Shown here: one piece after another, positions 1-9,194 of the stretch
How the letters are laid out: each line of letters begins with the position of its first letter
Numbering within the stretch: the first letter of the stretch is position 1
Assembly (NCBI GenBank): GCA_949294455.1
Contig: CASFHD010000002.1
Location: forward strand, 98,579-150,673
Reading direction: 5' to 3'
Length of the DNA: 52,095 nt
DNA from: an uncultured Christensenella sp.
GTDB lineage: Bacteria > Bacillota > Clostridia > Christensenellales > UBA1242
The notes under the pieces: model-generated
The model's input: only the letters and a program-made list of their open reading frames with translations
Told to the model about the DNA's origin: nothing
Databases searched by the model: none
Program-made: the position numbers and the translations under genes

Positions 1-3
1 TTC

Positions 4-210
4 ATTATTATTATTATTATTATTATTAAAATTAGTGTCTGGTTAACTTGTATTTAAGTAAATATTCGCAATTAAAATTGTTTTTATAATTAAAATATAC
101 AGTGTCTAATTAATTTGTATTTGAGTAAATATTTGCAATGGAAATTGTATTTTATAATTAAAATATTTACAATCTAGTTTATAATTAATTGTTTGAATAA
201 ATATTTGTAA
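4..210. repeat. ATT microsatellite and degenerate 67-base tandem repeat
   Basis: An (ATT)n run at about 4-28 is followed by two clear copies of a 67-base unit starting at 34 and 101. Both begin AGTGTCT and contain TTGTATTTRAGTAAATATT. A third, weaker copy starts near 170. No coding potential is seen in 1-322. This looks like simple AT-rich intergenic duplication upstream of the rpsB promoter, with no evident function. Confidence 0.6.
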
Positions 211-322
211 ATTTTAAATAATTTTTTAAATATTTTGATTGTTGAGCAGAAATATAAAATTGATTTTATTAGATGATAATAAAAATTTTAAGTATTATTA
301 ACAAATACTTTTTTGTTTTTTA

Positions 323-351
323 TTGACAAGTTAAAAAATTTTTTGTATAAT
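323..351 (+). promoter_or_regulatory. sigma-A promoter for rpsB-tsf
   Basis: TTGACA at 323-328 and TATAAT at 346-351 are separated by 17 bases, a perfect consensus. Transcription would start near 358, leaving a leader of about 137 nt before rpsB. Confidence 0.85.
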
Positions 352-377
352 TAATTGTTTCAATAAAAATTTGCACT

Positions 378-466
378 CTAGATAGATTTTTAAACCGTTG
401 CTTTACTTAAATTTAGTTTTATATTTTAAACGCAAGTAAAGTTGTTTAAAGAGTTTTAAAATCTAG
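378..466 (+). ncRNA. structured rpsB mRNA leader (putative ribosomal-protein leader)
   Basis: Three nested helices fold this leader: CTAGAT (378-383) with ATCTAG (461-466), TTTAAAC (389-395) with GTTTAAA (444-450), and TTTACTT (402-408) with AAGTAAA (434-440). The fold sits between a strong promoter and rpsB. Many bacteria autoregulate rpsB through an S2-binding leader, so that role is an inference. I cannot match it to a named leader family by eye. Confidence 0.5.
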
Positions 467-494
467 GGGAAGACTAAAAACAAGGAGGAAAATT

Positions 495-1298
495 ATGTCT
501 ATTATTTCAATGAAACAATTATTAGAAGCTGGTTGTCATTTCGGTCATCAAACTAGAAAATGGAACCCTAAAATGAAAAAGTATATCTTTACTGATAGAA
601 ATGATATACACATTATTAATCTTGAAGATACTTCAAAACAAATTGATAGCGCTTATATGTTTATTAAAGAAAAAGTTAGCGCTGGAGCAACTGTTTTATT
701 TGTAGGAACAAAGAAACAGGCACAAGAAGCTGTTCAAATGGAAGCTGAAAGATGTGGTGCTTTCTACATTAATCAAAGATGGCTTGGCGGTATGCTTACA
801 AACTTTTCAACTATTCGTTCAAGAATTGAAAGAATGAATAAATTAAACAATATGGAAGCTTTAGGCGATTTTGACCTTTTACCTAAAAAAGAAGTCATTA
901 AACTTAAGGCAGAAAGAGATAAACTTGTTGCTAACCTAAACGGTATTAAAGATATGACTTCTGTTCCAGGACTTATTATATTAGTTGACCCTAATGAAGA
1001 ACACATTGCAGTTAAAGAAGCAAAGGCTTTGAAAATACCTACAATCGGTATTGTTGATACAAACTCTAACCCTGAAGATGTTACACTTTGTATCCCTGCA
1101 AATGATGATGCTATCAGAAGTGTTAAATTAATAATTAGTGCTTTGGCTGATGCTGTTATTGAAGCTAAAGAAGGTGTTGTATTACACGATATTAATGCTA
1201 CAGATGAAGAAATTTCTATGGACGCTGTAGTAGATATGGCTAAAAAAGATTTTGATAAGAAAAAATCAGCTATGAAAAAGGCTGAAGAAAACGAATAA
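495..1298 (+). CDS. rpsB: 30S ribosomal protein S2
   Basis: S2 is a late-assembling small-subunit protein that helps dock S1 and the Shine-Dalgarno helix. The 267-residue product is full length for bacterial S2. It shows the N-terminal LLEAGCHFGHQTRKWNPKM signature, the FVGTKKQAQE segment, QRWLGGMLTNF near residue 100 and the PGLIILVDPNEE segment, all typical of the family. The ATG is preceded by AAGGAGG. The gene is followed 13 bases later by tsf, the usual bacterial pairing, so both come from the promoter at 323. The C-terminal tail is charged and lysine-rich, as in other low-GC species. Confidence 0.98.
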   Translation: MSIISMKQLLEAGCHFGHQTRKWNPKMKKYIFTDRNDIHIINLEDTSKQIDSAYMFIKEKVSAGATVLFVGTKKQAQEAVQMEAERCGAFYINQRWLGGMLTNFSTIRSRIERMNKLNNMEALGDFDLLPKKEVIKLKAERDKLVANLNGIKDMTSVPGLIILVDPNEEHIAVKEAKALKIPTIGIVDTNSNPEDVTLCIPANDDAIRSVKLIISALADAVIEAKEGVVLHDINATDEEISMDAVVDMAKKDFDKKKSAMKKAEENE

Positions 1299-1311
1299 TA
1301 GGGGGGGGAAT

Positions 1312-1965
1312 ATGGAAATTACAGCTAAACAAGTAAACGATTTGCGTGAAAAGACTGGCGCTGGTATGATGGATTGCAAAAAAGCGTTAATTGAAGCAAA
1401 TGGTGATGTAGAAAAAGCGATCGAAATTTTAAGAGAAAAAGGTATTGCAAAGGCTCAAAAGAAACAATCAAGAATTGCAGCAGAAGGTATTGTAGATAGT
1501 TATATCCACGCTGGTGGTAAAGTTGGCGTTTTAGTCGAAGTTAACTGTGAAACAGACTTTGTTGCTCGAGGCGATAAATTTAGAGCATTAGTTCACGATA
1601 TTGCATTGCAAATTGCAGCAACTAGACCTTTAGTTGTAAGAGTTGAAGAACTTGATAAGGAACTTGTAGCAAAAGAAAGAGAAATTTATAAAGCACAAGT
1701 AATCGAAAGTGGTAAACCTGCAAATATTGTAGATAAGATTGTTGATGGTATGGTTCAAAAATATTACAAAGAAGTTGTTTTAATGGAACAAGCATTTGTA
1801 AAAGACCCTTCAAAAACTATATCAGATATTATTACAGAAGCAACTCAAACTATTGGCGAAAAAATAACTATCAGAAGATTTGTTTGCTTTGAAATGGGTG
1901 AAGGTTTAGAAAAAAGAAATGATGATTTTGCAAAAGAAGTAGCAGAACAAGCATCTAATAAATAA
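1312..1965 (+). CDS. tsf: elongation factor Ts
   Basis: EF-Ts is the nucleotide exchange factor that regenerates EF-Tu-GTP. The 217-residue protein has the N-terminal UBA-like segment with VNDLREKTGAGMMDCKKALI and the second signature VEVNCETDFVARGDKF near residue 75. It is the short form of the family, as in Thermus and many uncultured Firmicutes, against about 283-295 residues in E. coli and B. subtilis. The coiled-coil insertion is therefore reduced. The start follows a run of G residues acting as a ribosome site. It is co-transcribed with rpsB and ends at the terminator at 1970. Confidence 0.97.
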   Translation: MEITAKQVNDLREKTGAGMMDCKKALIEANGDVEKAIEILREKGIAKAQKKQSRIAAEGIVDSYIHAGGKVGVLVEVNCETDFVARGDKFRALVHDIALQIAATRPLVVRVEELDKELVAKEREIYKAQVIESGKPANIVDKIVDGMVQKYYKEVVLMEQAFVKDPSKTISDIITEATQTIGEKITIRRFVCFEMGEGLEKRNDDFAKEVAEQASNK

Positions 1966-1969
1966 TATA

Positions 1970-1993
1970 AAAGGCTTTATGCCTTTTTTTGTT
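1970..1993 (+). terminator. intrinsic terminator of rpsB-tsf
   Basis: AAAGGC, a short loop and GCCTTT are followed by a T-run ending about 1990, directly after the tsf stop codon. Confidence 0.85.
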
Positions 1994-2344
1994 TGTATTA
2001 TCAAGATTAAATCTATTATATGTTTTACATTTATCGAATTTATTAAAACTTAAAAGTATTTTGGGAAATTATTTTAGTTATAAATTTTATAATATATATT
2101 TTGGACTTAAATACATCTTGAAAAGATTTGATGTATATTCTAAATATTTAAAATTATAATGTTGACAGATTACTAAAAAAAGAAATTTGAAATCTAGTAT
2201 TGAAAAATATTTATAACGTAAAAATATATTAATACGATATAAACTGTATTAAATAATGTTGGAAGTTTTGATAATATCAAAACATATGAAATTTTTAAAA
2301 AGTTAATTGTATAAAAAAATAAAAATTTAATTTTTAAAAAATAA
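1994..2344. other. AT-rich intergenic spacer
   Basis: About 350 bases of AT-rich DNA without a credible gene on either strand. I see no feature before the thrS T-box promoter at 2345. Confidence 0.6.
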
Positions 2345-2373
2345 TTGACAAAATAAAATATATAGTTTAGAAT
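2345..2373 (+). promoter_or_regulatory. promoter of the thrS T-box transcript
   Basis: TTGACA at 2345-2350, a 17-base spacer and TAGAAT at 2368-2373. It lies just upstream of the T-box leader, so the leader is about 250 nt long. Confidence 0.8.
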
Positions 2374-2424
2374 AAAATAGGCTATTAATTAATCTTTAAT
2401 AGTTTGTTTAAAATAACTTAATAA

Positions 2425-2620
2425 CTCGTTGAAATAGACAAGTAGGCGCAAAGTCAATTTATACAGAGAGTGCATGCTGGCTGAGATTTGCACATAAAAA
2501 CTAGTGCTGAAACTACTATGGAGAGTATTTTTAATAAAGTGGGAGTTTTACTCCAAGTAAGGTGGAACCGCGGGCTGAAAGTCGCTCGTCCTTGTGAATT
2601 TTTCACAAGGACTTTTTGTT
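2425..2620 (+). promoter_or_regulatory. T-box riboswitch, threonine-specific
   Basis: The conserved T-box core AAGGTGGAACCGCGG is at 2559-2573. It is followed by a terminator hairpin (GTCCTTGTGA at 2588, complement at 2603-2612) and a T-run. In stem I, the likely specifier loop reads GAA-ACT at 2509-2514, and ACU is a threonine codon, matching the downstream threonyl-tRNA synthetase. Uncharged tRNA-Thr would stabilise the antiterminator and allow thrS transcription. A tRNA-Thr gene with a UGU anticodon lies at 18946. Confidence 0.93.
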
Positions 2621-2633
2621 TATAGGAGTATTT

Positions 2634-4385
2634 ATGGAAGATAATTTGGATTTAAACAAAAAATTAGAAATGTATCGTCATTCTATGGCTCATATTATGG
2701 CAAAGGCTATAGTAGAACTTTTCCCTAATGTTAAACTTGCTATTGGACCTGCAATTGACAATGGTTTTTATTATGATGTTGATGGGGTTAATATTACTAG
2801 CGAAGATTTCCCTAAAATTGAAAGCAAAATGAAAGATATTTTAATGCTTAATGAAGATTTTAAAAAAGTAGAAGTAACTAGATTGGAAGCAATGGCTCTT
2901 TTTGCCAACCAACCTTATAAGTTGGAACTCATCTCTGAAATTCCTGATGATGAAAAAATTACAGTGTATTATACTGGAGATTTTTACGATTTGTGTAGAG
3001 GACCTCATGTTGAAAATACTAAATTTTTGCGTGGGTTTGCTTATAAACTAAATAAAGTTGCAGGCGCTTATTGGAGAGGTAACGAAAAAAATAAAATGTT
3101 GACCCGTGTTTATGCCTATGGCTTTTTAGATAAGGCAGAATTAAAAGAATGTTTAAAGTTAGAGGCTGAAGCAAAAGAGCGCGACCATAGAAAAATAGGA
3201 AAAGAGTTGGGTATTTTTATGACTAACGACTTGGTAGGTAAAGGACTTCCTATGTGGTTACCTAATGGTTTTATTTTAAGAAAACAATTATCTGATTATA
3301 TTATGAATAAAGAAATTGCTTTAGGCTATAAACATGTTATGACTCCTTCTTTAGGGAATGTTGAACTTTATAAAACCTCTGGACATTGGGACCATTATAA
3401 AGATGATATGTTCCCCGCTATGGAACTTGACAATGAAGCGTATGTTTTGCGTCCTATGAATTGTCCTCATCATATGGTTATTTATAAAAATTTCTTACAT
3501 TCATATAGAGATTTGCCTATTCGTATTGCCGAAATTGCTAATGATTTTAGATATGAAGCAAGTGGAACTCTATGCGGTATTGAAAGGGCTAGAGCATTTA
3601 CTCAAAATGATTCACACATTTTCTGCAGACCTGACCAAATTAAAGATGAAATTAAAGGCGTTATTGATTTAATTTTAGATGTTTATAAAGACTTTGGCTT
3701 TGACAAATACGAATTTAGGTTGTCATTAAGAGATAAAAAGAATACCGAAAAATATTTTGGGAATGATGAACTTTGGGAAAAGAGCGAAAAAGCATTAAGA
3801 GAAGTTTTGTTTGAATCTAACTTAAAATTTTACGAAGCAGAAGGAGAGGCTGCTTTCTATGGACCTAAAATTGATGTTCAAGTAAAATCAGCACTTGGTC
3901 ATGATGTTTCGCTTTCTACTGTTCAACTAGATTATCAATTACCAGAAAAGTTTGATTTGGATTATGTTGATGAAAATAATACTAGAACTAGACCTATTGT
4001 AATTCATCGTGCAATATTAGGCTCTATTGATAGATTTACAGCTTTCCTTTTAGAAGAAACTAAAGGTAATTTACCTGTTTGGTTATCTCCTTGTCAGGTT
4101 AAAGTTTTAACTATTTCTAACAACAATGATGAGTATGCAAAAAATGTTTACAATAATTTAGTTAATATGGGTATTAGAACTGAATTGGATTTGAATAATG
4201 AGTCGATTGGCAAGAAAGTTAGAAATGCTGTTTTGAAAAAAATACCTTATTTGTTAATTTTGGGCGATAAAGAAATGGAAGACAATACTGTTTCAGTAAG
4301 AGTTAGAGGAGCAAATGATACTAAAACTTTAAGTTTTGATGAGTTTTCTTCATTAATAATGCAAGATATAAAAAATAAAAAGTAA
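2634..4385 (+). CDS. thrS: threonyl-tRNA synthetase lacking the TGS domain
   Basis: This class II synthetase charges tRNA-Thr. The start was set at the ATG at 2634, behind AGGAG. The 583-residue product begins almost directly in the editing domain, with HSMAHIMAKA near residue 16 and CRGPHVE near 120. The catalytic core has MNCPHHM, motif 2 FRYEASGTLCGIERARAF and motif 3 RPIVIHRAILGSIDRF. The C-terminal anticodon domain includes LPVWLSPCQVKVLTIS. Usual bacterial ThrRS is about 640 residues with an N-terminal TGS domain of about 60 residues; that domain is absent and the T-box terminator leaves no room for it. Expression is controlled by the T-box. Confidence 0.97.
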   Translation: MEDNLDLNKKLEMYRHSMAHIMAKAIVELFPNVKLAIGPAIDNGFYYDVDGVNITSEDFPKIESKMKDILMLNEDFKKVEVTRLEAMALFANQPYKLELISEIPDDEKITVYYTGDFYDLCRGPHVENTKFLRGFAYKLNKVAGAYWRGNEKNKMLTRVYAYGFLDKAELKECLKLEAEAKERDHRKIGKELGIFMTNDLVGKGLPMWLPNGFILRKQLSDYIMNKEIALGYKHVMTPSLGNVELYKTSGHWDHYKDDMFPAMELDNEAYVLRPMNCPHHMVIYKNFLHSYRDLPIRIAEIANDFRYEASGTLCGIERARAFTQNDSHIFCRPDQIKDEIKGVIDLILDVYKDFGFDKYEFRLSLRDKKNTEKYFGNDELWEKSEKALREVLFESNLKFYEAEGEAAFYGPKIDVQVKSALGHDVSLSTVQLDYQLPEKFDLDYVDENNTRTRPIVIHRAILGSIDRFTAFLLEETKGNLPVWLSPCQVKVLTISNNNDEYAKNVYNNLVNMGIRTELDLNNESIGKKVRNAVLKKIPYLLILGDKEMEDNTVSVRVRGANDTKTLSFDEFSSLIMQDIKNKK

Positions 4386-5026
4386 TTTATAATATAAAAA
4401 TAAGATTATTGAAATATAACACTTTAAAAAGCATTTTAAAATAAAAAAAACACTTTACTTGATTTTATATGCAACAAAAAAATTAGATAGTTTTAATGTT
4501 GTACTTAAATATATAAGGTGATTTTTATTTTGTTTGATTAAAAAATGATTTTTATAAAATAGTTTATTAAATAAAACGCTTAATAGAAAAGATATATTGA
4601 TTATAAATAATATACTTTTTGAACTAAGAATTAAAAGTTTATAAATAACAAAATAACAATATGCAACTATTACAAATACATAATTAAATAAAACGCCTTA
4701 TAACTAAAATAAGGCGTTTTTTATATTATTATACACAAATAAAAAGTTAATTTAATCATTTTTGATTTTAAAAAAAAGCTATTTTTATATTTTATTTTGA
4801 TTTTTTCTAAATTTTATAAATGTTTAATGTATTATTTTATTTGAATTTTAATAAATTTTTAATATTAATTATTTTGATGTTAATTATTTGTATTTCGATT
4901 ATTATATGTTTTGTGTAATTTATTTTAATAATTTTATCTTTTGAGTGTCAAAAATATTAGGTTAATACTAAAAAATATTGAAAATAGTAATTTATTTTTA
5001 ATTTATCTAAAATCATATACTTTTAT
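4386..5026. other. long AT-rich spacer with one terminator
   Basis: About 640 bases without a credible gene. Its only recognisable element is the hairpin at 4690. The rest is homopolymeric AT-rich sequence. Confidence 0.6.
4690..4724 (+). terminator. intrinsic terminator
   Basis: AAAACGCCTTA at 4690-4700 pairs with TAAGGCGTTTT at 4710-4720 and runs into T residues. It lies 300 bases after thrS. The A-run on its other side means it could also act on the minus strand. Confidence 0.8.
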
Positions 5027-5055
5027 TTGCACTAAATCGGTTTTTATGATATATT
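5027..5055 (+). promoter_or_regulatory. promoter for frr-uppS-cdsA
   Basis: TTGCAC at 5027-5032, a 17-base spacer and TATATT at 5050-5055, about 120 bases before frr. Confidence 0.6.
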
Positions 5056-5179
5056 GTTTAATGTTAACAAAGGATAGTTGACTAATAACTGTTAAGAACA
5101 ATATTGTCAATTATTATATTAATTTGTGAATTAAAATTTTTAATATTAATTTATTTTCACATTATATAACGGAGGGAAT

Positions 5180-5746
5180 ATGAACGAAGATGTTGAAATG
5201 GAATTTTTATCTTACGAAGAAGAACTTGGTAAGTGTTTAAATAGATTAAAAGACGAATATGCAGTTTTAAAAGTTGGAAGGGCAAATCCACATATTTTAG
5301 ATAGGGTTTATGTTGATTATTATGGCAGTATGACTCCTATTAATCAAACTTCTAATATTTCTGTTGTTGACGCTAGAATGATTACAGTGTCGCCTTGGGA
5401 CAATTCAATTTTACATTCTATAAAAAAATCTATTATGGAAGCGAATTTGGGAGTTGGGATTTCTGATGATGGAAAATTGATTAGACTTTCATTCCCGGTT
5501 TTGACAGAGGAAAGGCGTAGAGAAGTTGCAAAAGATGCTAAAAAAACTTTAGAAGAAACTAAAGTCGCTATGCGAAATAAACGCAGAGATGTTTTAGATA
5601 TTTTTAAATCACTTAAAAAAGATAGTAAAATATCAGAAGATGAATACAATACACTAGACAAAAAAGTACAAAAATTATTAGATGACTATATTTTAAGTGC
5701 AGATGATTTATGTAATAAGAAAGTGCAAGAAATAATGGAAGTGTAA
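5180..5746 (+). CDS. frr: ribosome recycling factor
   Basis: RRF splits post-termination ribosomes together with EF-G. The 188-residue protein is normal in length. It carries the LKVGRANPHILDRVYVDYYG segment near residue 30, the TPINQTSNISV strand, and the LTEERRREVAKDAKKTLEETKVAMRNKRRD helix that forms most of domain I. Its ATG follows GGAGGG. The stop is one base from the uppS start, giving the classic frr-uppS-cdsA envelope/translation operon. Confidence 0.97.
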   Translation: MNEDVEMEFLSYEEELGKCLNRLKDEYAVLKVGRANPHILDRVYVDYYGSMTPINQTSNISVVDARMITVSPWDNSILHSIKKSIMEANLGVGISDDGKLIRLSFPVLTEERRREVAKDAKKTLEETKVAMRNKRRDVLDIFKSLKKDSKISEDEYNTLDKKVQKLLDDYILSADDLCNKKVQEIMEV

Positions 5747-5747
5747 T

Positions 5748-6461
5748 ATGGATATCACCAACAAGCTTAAACGAATTAAAATTCCTACACATTTGGCACT
5801 TATATTAGATGGAAATGGTAGATGGGCAAAAAAAAGAAATTTAAACAGAACAGACGGACATTCTAAAGGTTTTGAAACACTTATTAATATTTGTAAAACC
5901 ATCAGAAAAATCGGTATTAAATATTTAACTATTTATGCTTTTTCAACTGAAAATTGGAATAGACCTAAAAAAGAAGTGGATTTTTTACTAGACCTATTTG
6001 AAAAAGGAATTGACAGGCTAGAAAATGAGTACAAAGACGATGATATAAAATTGATAATATCAGGCGAACTTGATAGATTTTCGGAAAATATTCAAAACAA
6101 AATTAATAGATTTGTAGCAAATTCTTCTAGCAAGTCGGGATTTGTATTAAATTTATGTTTGAATTATGGCGGAAGACAAGAAATTGTACGCGCTGTAAAT
6201 AAAATTATAAATGAAAAATTAGAGTGTGTTGATGAAAAAAAATTCTCTAAATATTTATATACGGCAGATTTGCCTGACCCAGATTTTGTAATTAGAACTA
6301 GTGGGGAACAGAGGTTATCCAATTTTTTGCCTTGGCAAACTATTTATTCTGAACTATATTTCCCAAAAGTATTTTGGCCTGCTTTTAATGACAGATGCCT
6401 TTTAAAAGCTTTGAAAGTGTATTCAAAGCGTGATAGAAGATTCGGGAGAGTAAAAAAGTGA
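5748..6461 (+). CDS. uppS: isoprenyl (undecaprenyl) diphosphate synthase
   Basis: This cis-prenyltransferase makes the C55 lipid carrier used for peptidoglycan and other wall polymers. The 237-residue product has LILDGNGRWAKKRNL near residue 20 (the catalytic Asp and pyrophosphate-binding region), the TIYAFSTENWNRP motif, the LNYGGRQEIVRA segment and the C-terminal RTSGEQRLSNFLPWQTIYSELYF signature. The start is coupled to frr and the stop overlaps the GTG of cdsA. Its presence implies a cell-wall-bearing host. Confidence 0.96.
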   Translation: MDITNKLKRIKIPTHLALILDGNGRWAKKRNLNRTDGHSKGFETLINICKTIRKIGIKYLTIYAFSTENWNRPKKEVDFLLDLFEKGIDRLENEYKDDDIKLIISGELDRFSENIQNKINRFVANSSSKSGFVLNLCLNYGGRQEIVRAVNKIINEKLECVDEKKFSKYLYTADLPDPDFVIRTSGEQRLSNFLPWQTIYSELYFPKVFWPAFNDRCLLKALKVYSKRDRRFGRVKK

Positions 6462-7321
6462 AAAGCAGAATTTTAACAGGTTCAATTATTTTTATTGTAA
6501 CTATGCTTTTGGTGTTTTCTAAATTGTTGACACCTTATATTTTTGATATTTTTTTGATAAGTATTGGTGTTTTTGCAATTTTAGAAATGTCTAAAATCCT
6601 AAATTTAATGAATAAATTTCATTTTAAATGGATTAGTATTTTTATACTTATAATAAACTGTGCTATAATGCACTTGCTTTTATATTTAGGCTATGATTTG
6701 TGGTTAATATTCGTTGTAGAGTTTACAATTATTTGTTTGGTTGTAGGAATAGTCGCTTTAATAAAATCAGTTAATATGGATATAAAATCTGCAATAATGT
6801 TTGCATTAAACACAGCATTAATATGTATATATCCTAGTTTTGCAATTAATTGTATTATGCTTGTCAACAATTTATTTAGTTCATCACTTAGTTTAATTTT
6901 GATTCTTTTACTATTTTTGATACCTATGTTTACTGATAGTTTTGCATTATTTGTTGGAATTCTATTAAAGGGTAAAAAATTGGCACCAAAAATTAGCCCT
7001 AAAAAAACTTGGAGCGGATTTATAGGCGGTGTTATAGGTGGTGTGCTTGCTAGTATTATTTGTTATTTCTCTGTTATAAACATTGCATATTTTGATGCTA
7101 TACCAAAAGTGTTTTTAAATTTTTGGTTCTATATTAGCATAGGTGTTTTCTGTAGCATATTGGGACAACTTGGCGATTTATTTGAATCTTTCCTAAAAAG
7201 AAGGGCGAATATTAAAGACTCAGGCAACATTTTCCCGGGACACGGCGGTATGCTTGATAGAATTGATAATTTGTTGTTTGTAGGTTTTGCTATTACTGTT
7301 ATGTTGCTAATTTTAATTTAA
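6458..7321 (+). CDS. cdsA: phosphatidate cytidylyltransferase
   Basis: CdsA makes CDP-diacylglycerol from phosphatidate and CTP at the membrane, feeding phosphatidylglycerol and cardiolipin synthesis. The 287 residues contain about seven to eight hydrophobic spans. The family signature is intact: SPKKTWSGFIGG near residue 180, and LGDLFESFLKRR, IKDSGNIFPGHGGMLDRID near residue 235-270. The GTG start overlaps the uppS stop by four bases, so translation is coupled. The usual next gene, dxr, is absent; 470 noncoding bases follow. Confidence 0.95.
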   Translation: MKSRILTGSIIFIVTMLLVFSKLLTPYIFDIFLISIGVFAILEMSKILNLMNKFHFKWISIFILIINCAIMHLLLYLGYDLWLIFVVEFTIICLVVGIVALIKSVNMDIKSAIMFALNTALICIYPSFAINCIMLVNNLFSSSLSLILILLLFLIPMFTDSFALFVGILLKGKKLAPKISPKKTWSGFIGGVIGGVLASIICYFSVINIAYFDAIPKVFLNFWFYISIGVFCSILGQLGDLFESFLKRRANIKDSGNIFPGHGGMLDRIDNLLFVGFAITVMLLILI

Positions 7322-7794
7322 TTTACATCTATTTTATGCTTTTAAATTATCTTTTCAGTTCCTCATATTTACAAAATATTATAATAAATGTATTTTAAAG
7401 GTATTTTGCTTATTTGACTTTAACCTTCAAATATGCTTTGTAAGATTATCTTTATTTAAGCAATGTTCAATAAATCTATTTTAATAAAGTTGAATAAATT
7501 TAAATTGCTTATCTAATAGTATTTAATAAATTTAATTACAATGTTAAAAGAAATTTTAAATAAAAAGTTAAAAAAAGCATAAATACTTAAATAATTGGTT
7601 TTTAAATTCATGATTGAACTTTTAACATATTAAAACAATATAAAAACTAATGATTAATAAAAGAATATGATTAATTAAAAAATGATGAAGTAGATGGTAC
7701 AACTATTAATGATTAATGAAATTAAAATACGAAAAATCTTGAAATTTTAATTTTATGTAATTTAATTGTTATATTTCTATATACTATTTTAGAG
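7322..7794. other. AT-rich spacer where dxr is usually found
   Basis: About 470 bases without a reading frame. I see no residue of a DXP reductoisomerase gene and no clear hairpin. The nearest feature is a GAGGTG ribosome site before rseP. Confidence 0.55.
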
Positions 7795-7800
7795 GTGCAA

Positions 7801-9120
7801 ATGTATATTATTTTCGCTATATTAATTTTGCTATTTATGGTCTTAATACACGAGTTAGGACATTATATATTTGGTACGATTTTAGGATTTAAAATTAATG
7901 AATTTGCTGTAGGCTTTGGCCCTGCAATTTTTAAAAAGACTAGAAAAAATGGACAAGTTATTTCTCTTAGAGTTTTGCCTCTTGGCGGTTTTTGTGCTTT
8001 TGATGGAGAAGATGATAATAGTACTGACCCTAGAGCATTTAACAATATGCCTGCCTATAAAAGATTAATAGTTTTATTTGGTGGCGTGTTTTTTAACTTT
8101 CTGTCAGCGATAATTTTTTCGTTTATATTACTTGTTTCTGTAGGATACGAAATTCCTGCTGTTAAAAATTCGGATAATCTTTCAAATATCCCTGCTGGAA
8201 GTAGTATAAGATATGTGGCAGGAGAAAAAATTGATTTTGTTTATGACAATTCGTATTCAAAATTAGTGCTTAATGCTATTAAAAATAATAATTTTGAAGA
8301 AGTAATAATTGATGGTACAAATTATGCAAAAATTAGTATTGAATATAAAGAATCTGGCAAACTTAAAGACGGATTCATTTTGTACAGTGAAGAAGTTAGA
8401 ATTAATTCAATTTCTGATTATTATGCAAAATTGACTAATTTAAGGCAAAATAATATTATTTTAAGTGTTAATAATCAAGAAATTACTTTTGAAAACAATT
8501 TTAATAAAATCTTGACAGATTACATCGAAAATAATGAATTTACTTCAGAAGAAATTGAAAATATGCAGTCTAATGTTGAGATTACTTATTTAGATAATGC
8601 TGGTAATGAAAAAACAGGCGTTTTACCATTGTTGTATGATAAAAGTAGCGAGAAATTTTACTTGGCAGATAAAATTAGCGTTGGTGTTTTTTATGAAACT
8701 GATTGTAGCATAGGCGCATACAGGTTTGGCTTTTTTGAAGGTTTAATAGAAAGCGTTCCTTTTACTCTTAGGTGGGCACAAAAGATTTTAATTGTTCTTG
8801 GTGGATTATTTACAGGCGATGTTCCTTTGTCTTCTTTAGGTGGAACAGTTACTACTATTACAACTATTGCGGATTATTCTAGTCAAGATTTAACTTTCAT
8901 ATTAGTTTTGCTTCCTATGATTGCAATAAATCTTGCAGTATTTAACATTTTGCCTATTCCTGCACTTGATGGTGCCAGAATGGTTTTTGTACTAATTGAA
9001 ATGATAAGAAGAAAACCTATAAATAAAAATGTTGAGGGCACTATCCACGCAGTAGGTTTAATACTTTTGTTTGGTTTTGTAATAGTTATTGATATATTGC
9101 ATTTTACAATTTGGACATAA
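7801..9120 (+). CDS. rseP: site-2 membrane zinc protease RseP
   Basis: RseP-type proteases cut transmembrane anti-sigma factors and signal-peptide remnants within the membrane. I chose the ATG at 7801 behind AGAGGTG; an in-frame GTG lies six bases upstream. The zinc site HELGH is in the first membrane span near residue 20. The family GFGP segment follows, then VLPLGGFCAFDGED, a PDZ-like region (about residues 120-300) that is poorly conserved, and the second active-site segment ILPIPALDGARMV near residue 395. Four hydrophobic spans are visible. The 439-residue length is slightly long because of the insertion-rich PDZ region. Confidence 0.95.
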   Translation: MYIIFAILILLFMVLIHELGHYIFGTILGFKINEFAVGFGPAIFKKTRKNGQVISLRVLPLGGFCAFDGEDDNSTDPRAFNNMPAYKRLIVLFGGVFFNFLSAIIFSFILLVSVGYEIPAVKNSDNLSNIPAGSSIRYVAGEKIDFVYDNSYSKLVLNAIKNNNFEEVIIDGTNYAKISIEYKESGKLKDGFILYSEEVRINSISDYYAKLTNLRQNNIILSVNNQEITFENNFNKILTDYIENNEFTSEEIENMQSNVEITYLDNAGNEKTGVLPLLYDKSSEKFYLADKISVGVFYETDCSIGAYRFGFFEGLIESVPFTLRWAQKILIVLGGLFTGDVPLSSLGGTVTTITTIADYSSQDLTFILVLLPMIAINLAVFNILPIPALDGARMVFVLIEMIRRKPINKNVEGTIHAVGLILLFGFVIVIDILHFTIWT

Positions 9121-9134
9121 AAGTATTAAAACAC

Positions 9135-9163
9135 TTGACAGATTAAAAATTTTGTCATAAAAT
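9135..9163 (+). promoter_or_regulatory. sigma-A promoter
   Basis: TTGACA at 9135-9140, 17 bases, TAAAAT at 9158-9163. It lies about 30 bases before the unknown gene at 9195. Confidence 0.8.
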
Positions 9164-9194
9164 CGAAAAAATTACTAGATGTTACTGAGGAATT

